Positions 14,731 through 14,752 of a DNA stretch of 14,752 nucleotides are shown one piece after another. A program made the position numbers and the translations under genes. Within the stretch, counting starts at the first letter, position 1. Each line of letters starts with the position of its first letter. The notes beneath the pieces are model-generated. The model saw only the letters and a list, made by a program, of their open reading frames with translations. It was not told the origin of the DNA and made no database searches. Origin of the DNA: DATCRE01 sp964235605 (GTDB lineage: Bacteria; Bacteroidota; Bacteroidia; Cytophagales; Cyclobacteriaceae); NCBI GenBank assembly GCA_964235605.1, contig CAXSCR010000079.1:1-14752 (forward strand), in the 5' to 3' direction.

Positions 14731-14752
14731 GATTATCAAATAATTAAATGAT

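Overview
The window looks like chromosomal DNA of a free-living member of the Bacteroidota, most likely the Cytophagales. This rests on a type IX secretion (T9SS) C-terminal sorting domain, a fused SecDF, an Ndk with the Bacteroidota-style GTIRNLFAKS segment, FKBP lipoproteins, AT-rich spacers with little Shine-Dalgarno sequence, and several matches to the Bacteroidota promoter -7 element TAnnTTTG. The species assignment is inference. I see no rRNA, tRNA, CRISPR array, insertion sequence or phage gene.

Layout. Positions 1-717 hold the 3' end of a secreted T9SS cargo protein, cut by the window edge. A ZIP-family metal permease follows on the minus strand (931-1701). ruvB (plus, 1859-2890) converges on ndk (minus, 2960-3379) across a near-perfect 57-base palindrome. 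ndk is divergent from an nrnA-like DHH phosphoesterase gene. That gene begins a plus-strand run: nrnA, two FKBP-type prolyl isomerase lipoproteins, and rdgB. The first spacer in the run is 49 bases, the next 1 base, and the last junction is a 4-base ATGA overlap. Then come a uridine kinase whose start codon lies almost on its promoter -7 box, a small single-span membrane protein of unknown function, and the fused preprotein translocase subunit secDF, closed by a strong intrinsic terminator. The last 3 kb hold two adjoining reading frames of the DUF3857/transglutaminase-like type.

How the genes fit together. Most are housekeeping. Nucleotide and nucleic-acid maintenance is represented by RuvB, Ndk, NrnA, RdgB and Udk. 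Envelope protein export and folding is represented by SecDF, the two FKBP lipoproteins and the small membrane protein. The exported DUF3857 proteins and the T9SS cargo are likely clients of these export routes.

The most unusual spot is 12895-12905. A DUF3857-transglutaminase frame stops right after its catalytic domain. One base later a second DUF3857 frame continues in +1 register with no signal peptide and no ATG. In the second frame all three expected catalytic residues appear replaced. It could be a frameshifted tandem fusion, a deletion between paralogues, or a sequencing/assembly error. No clearly new multi-gene system is evident.
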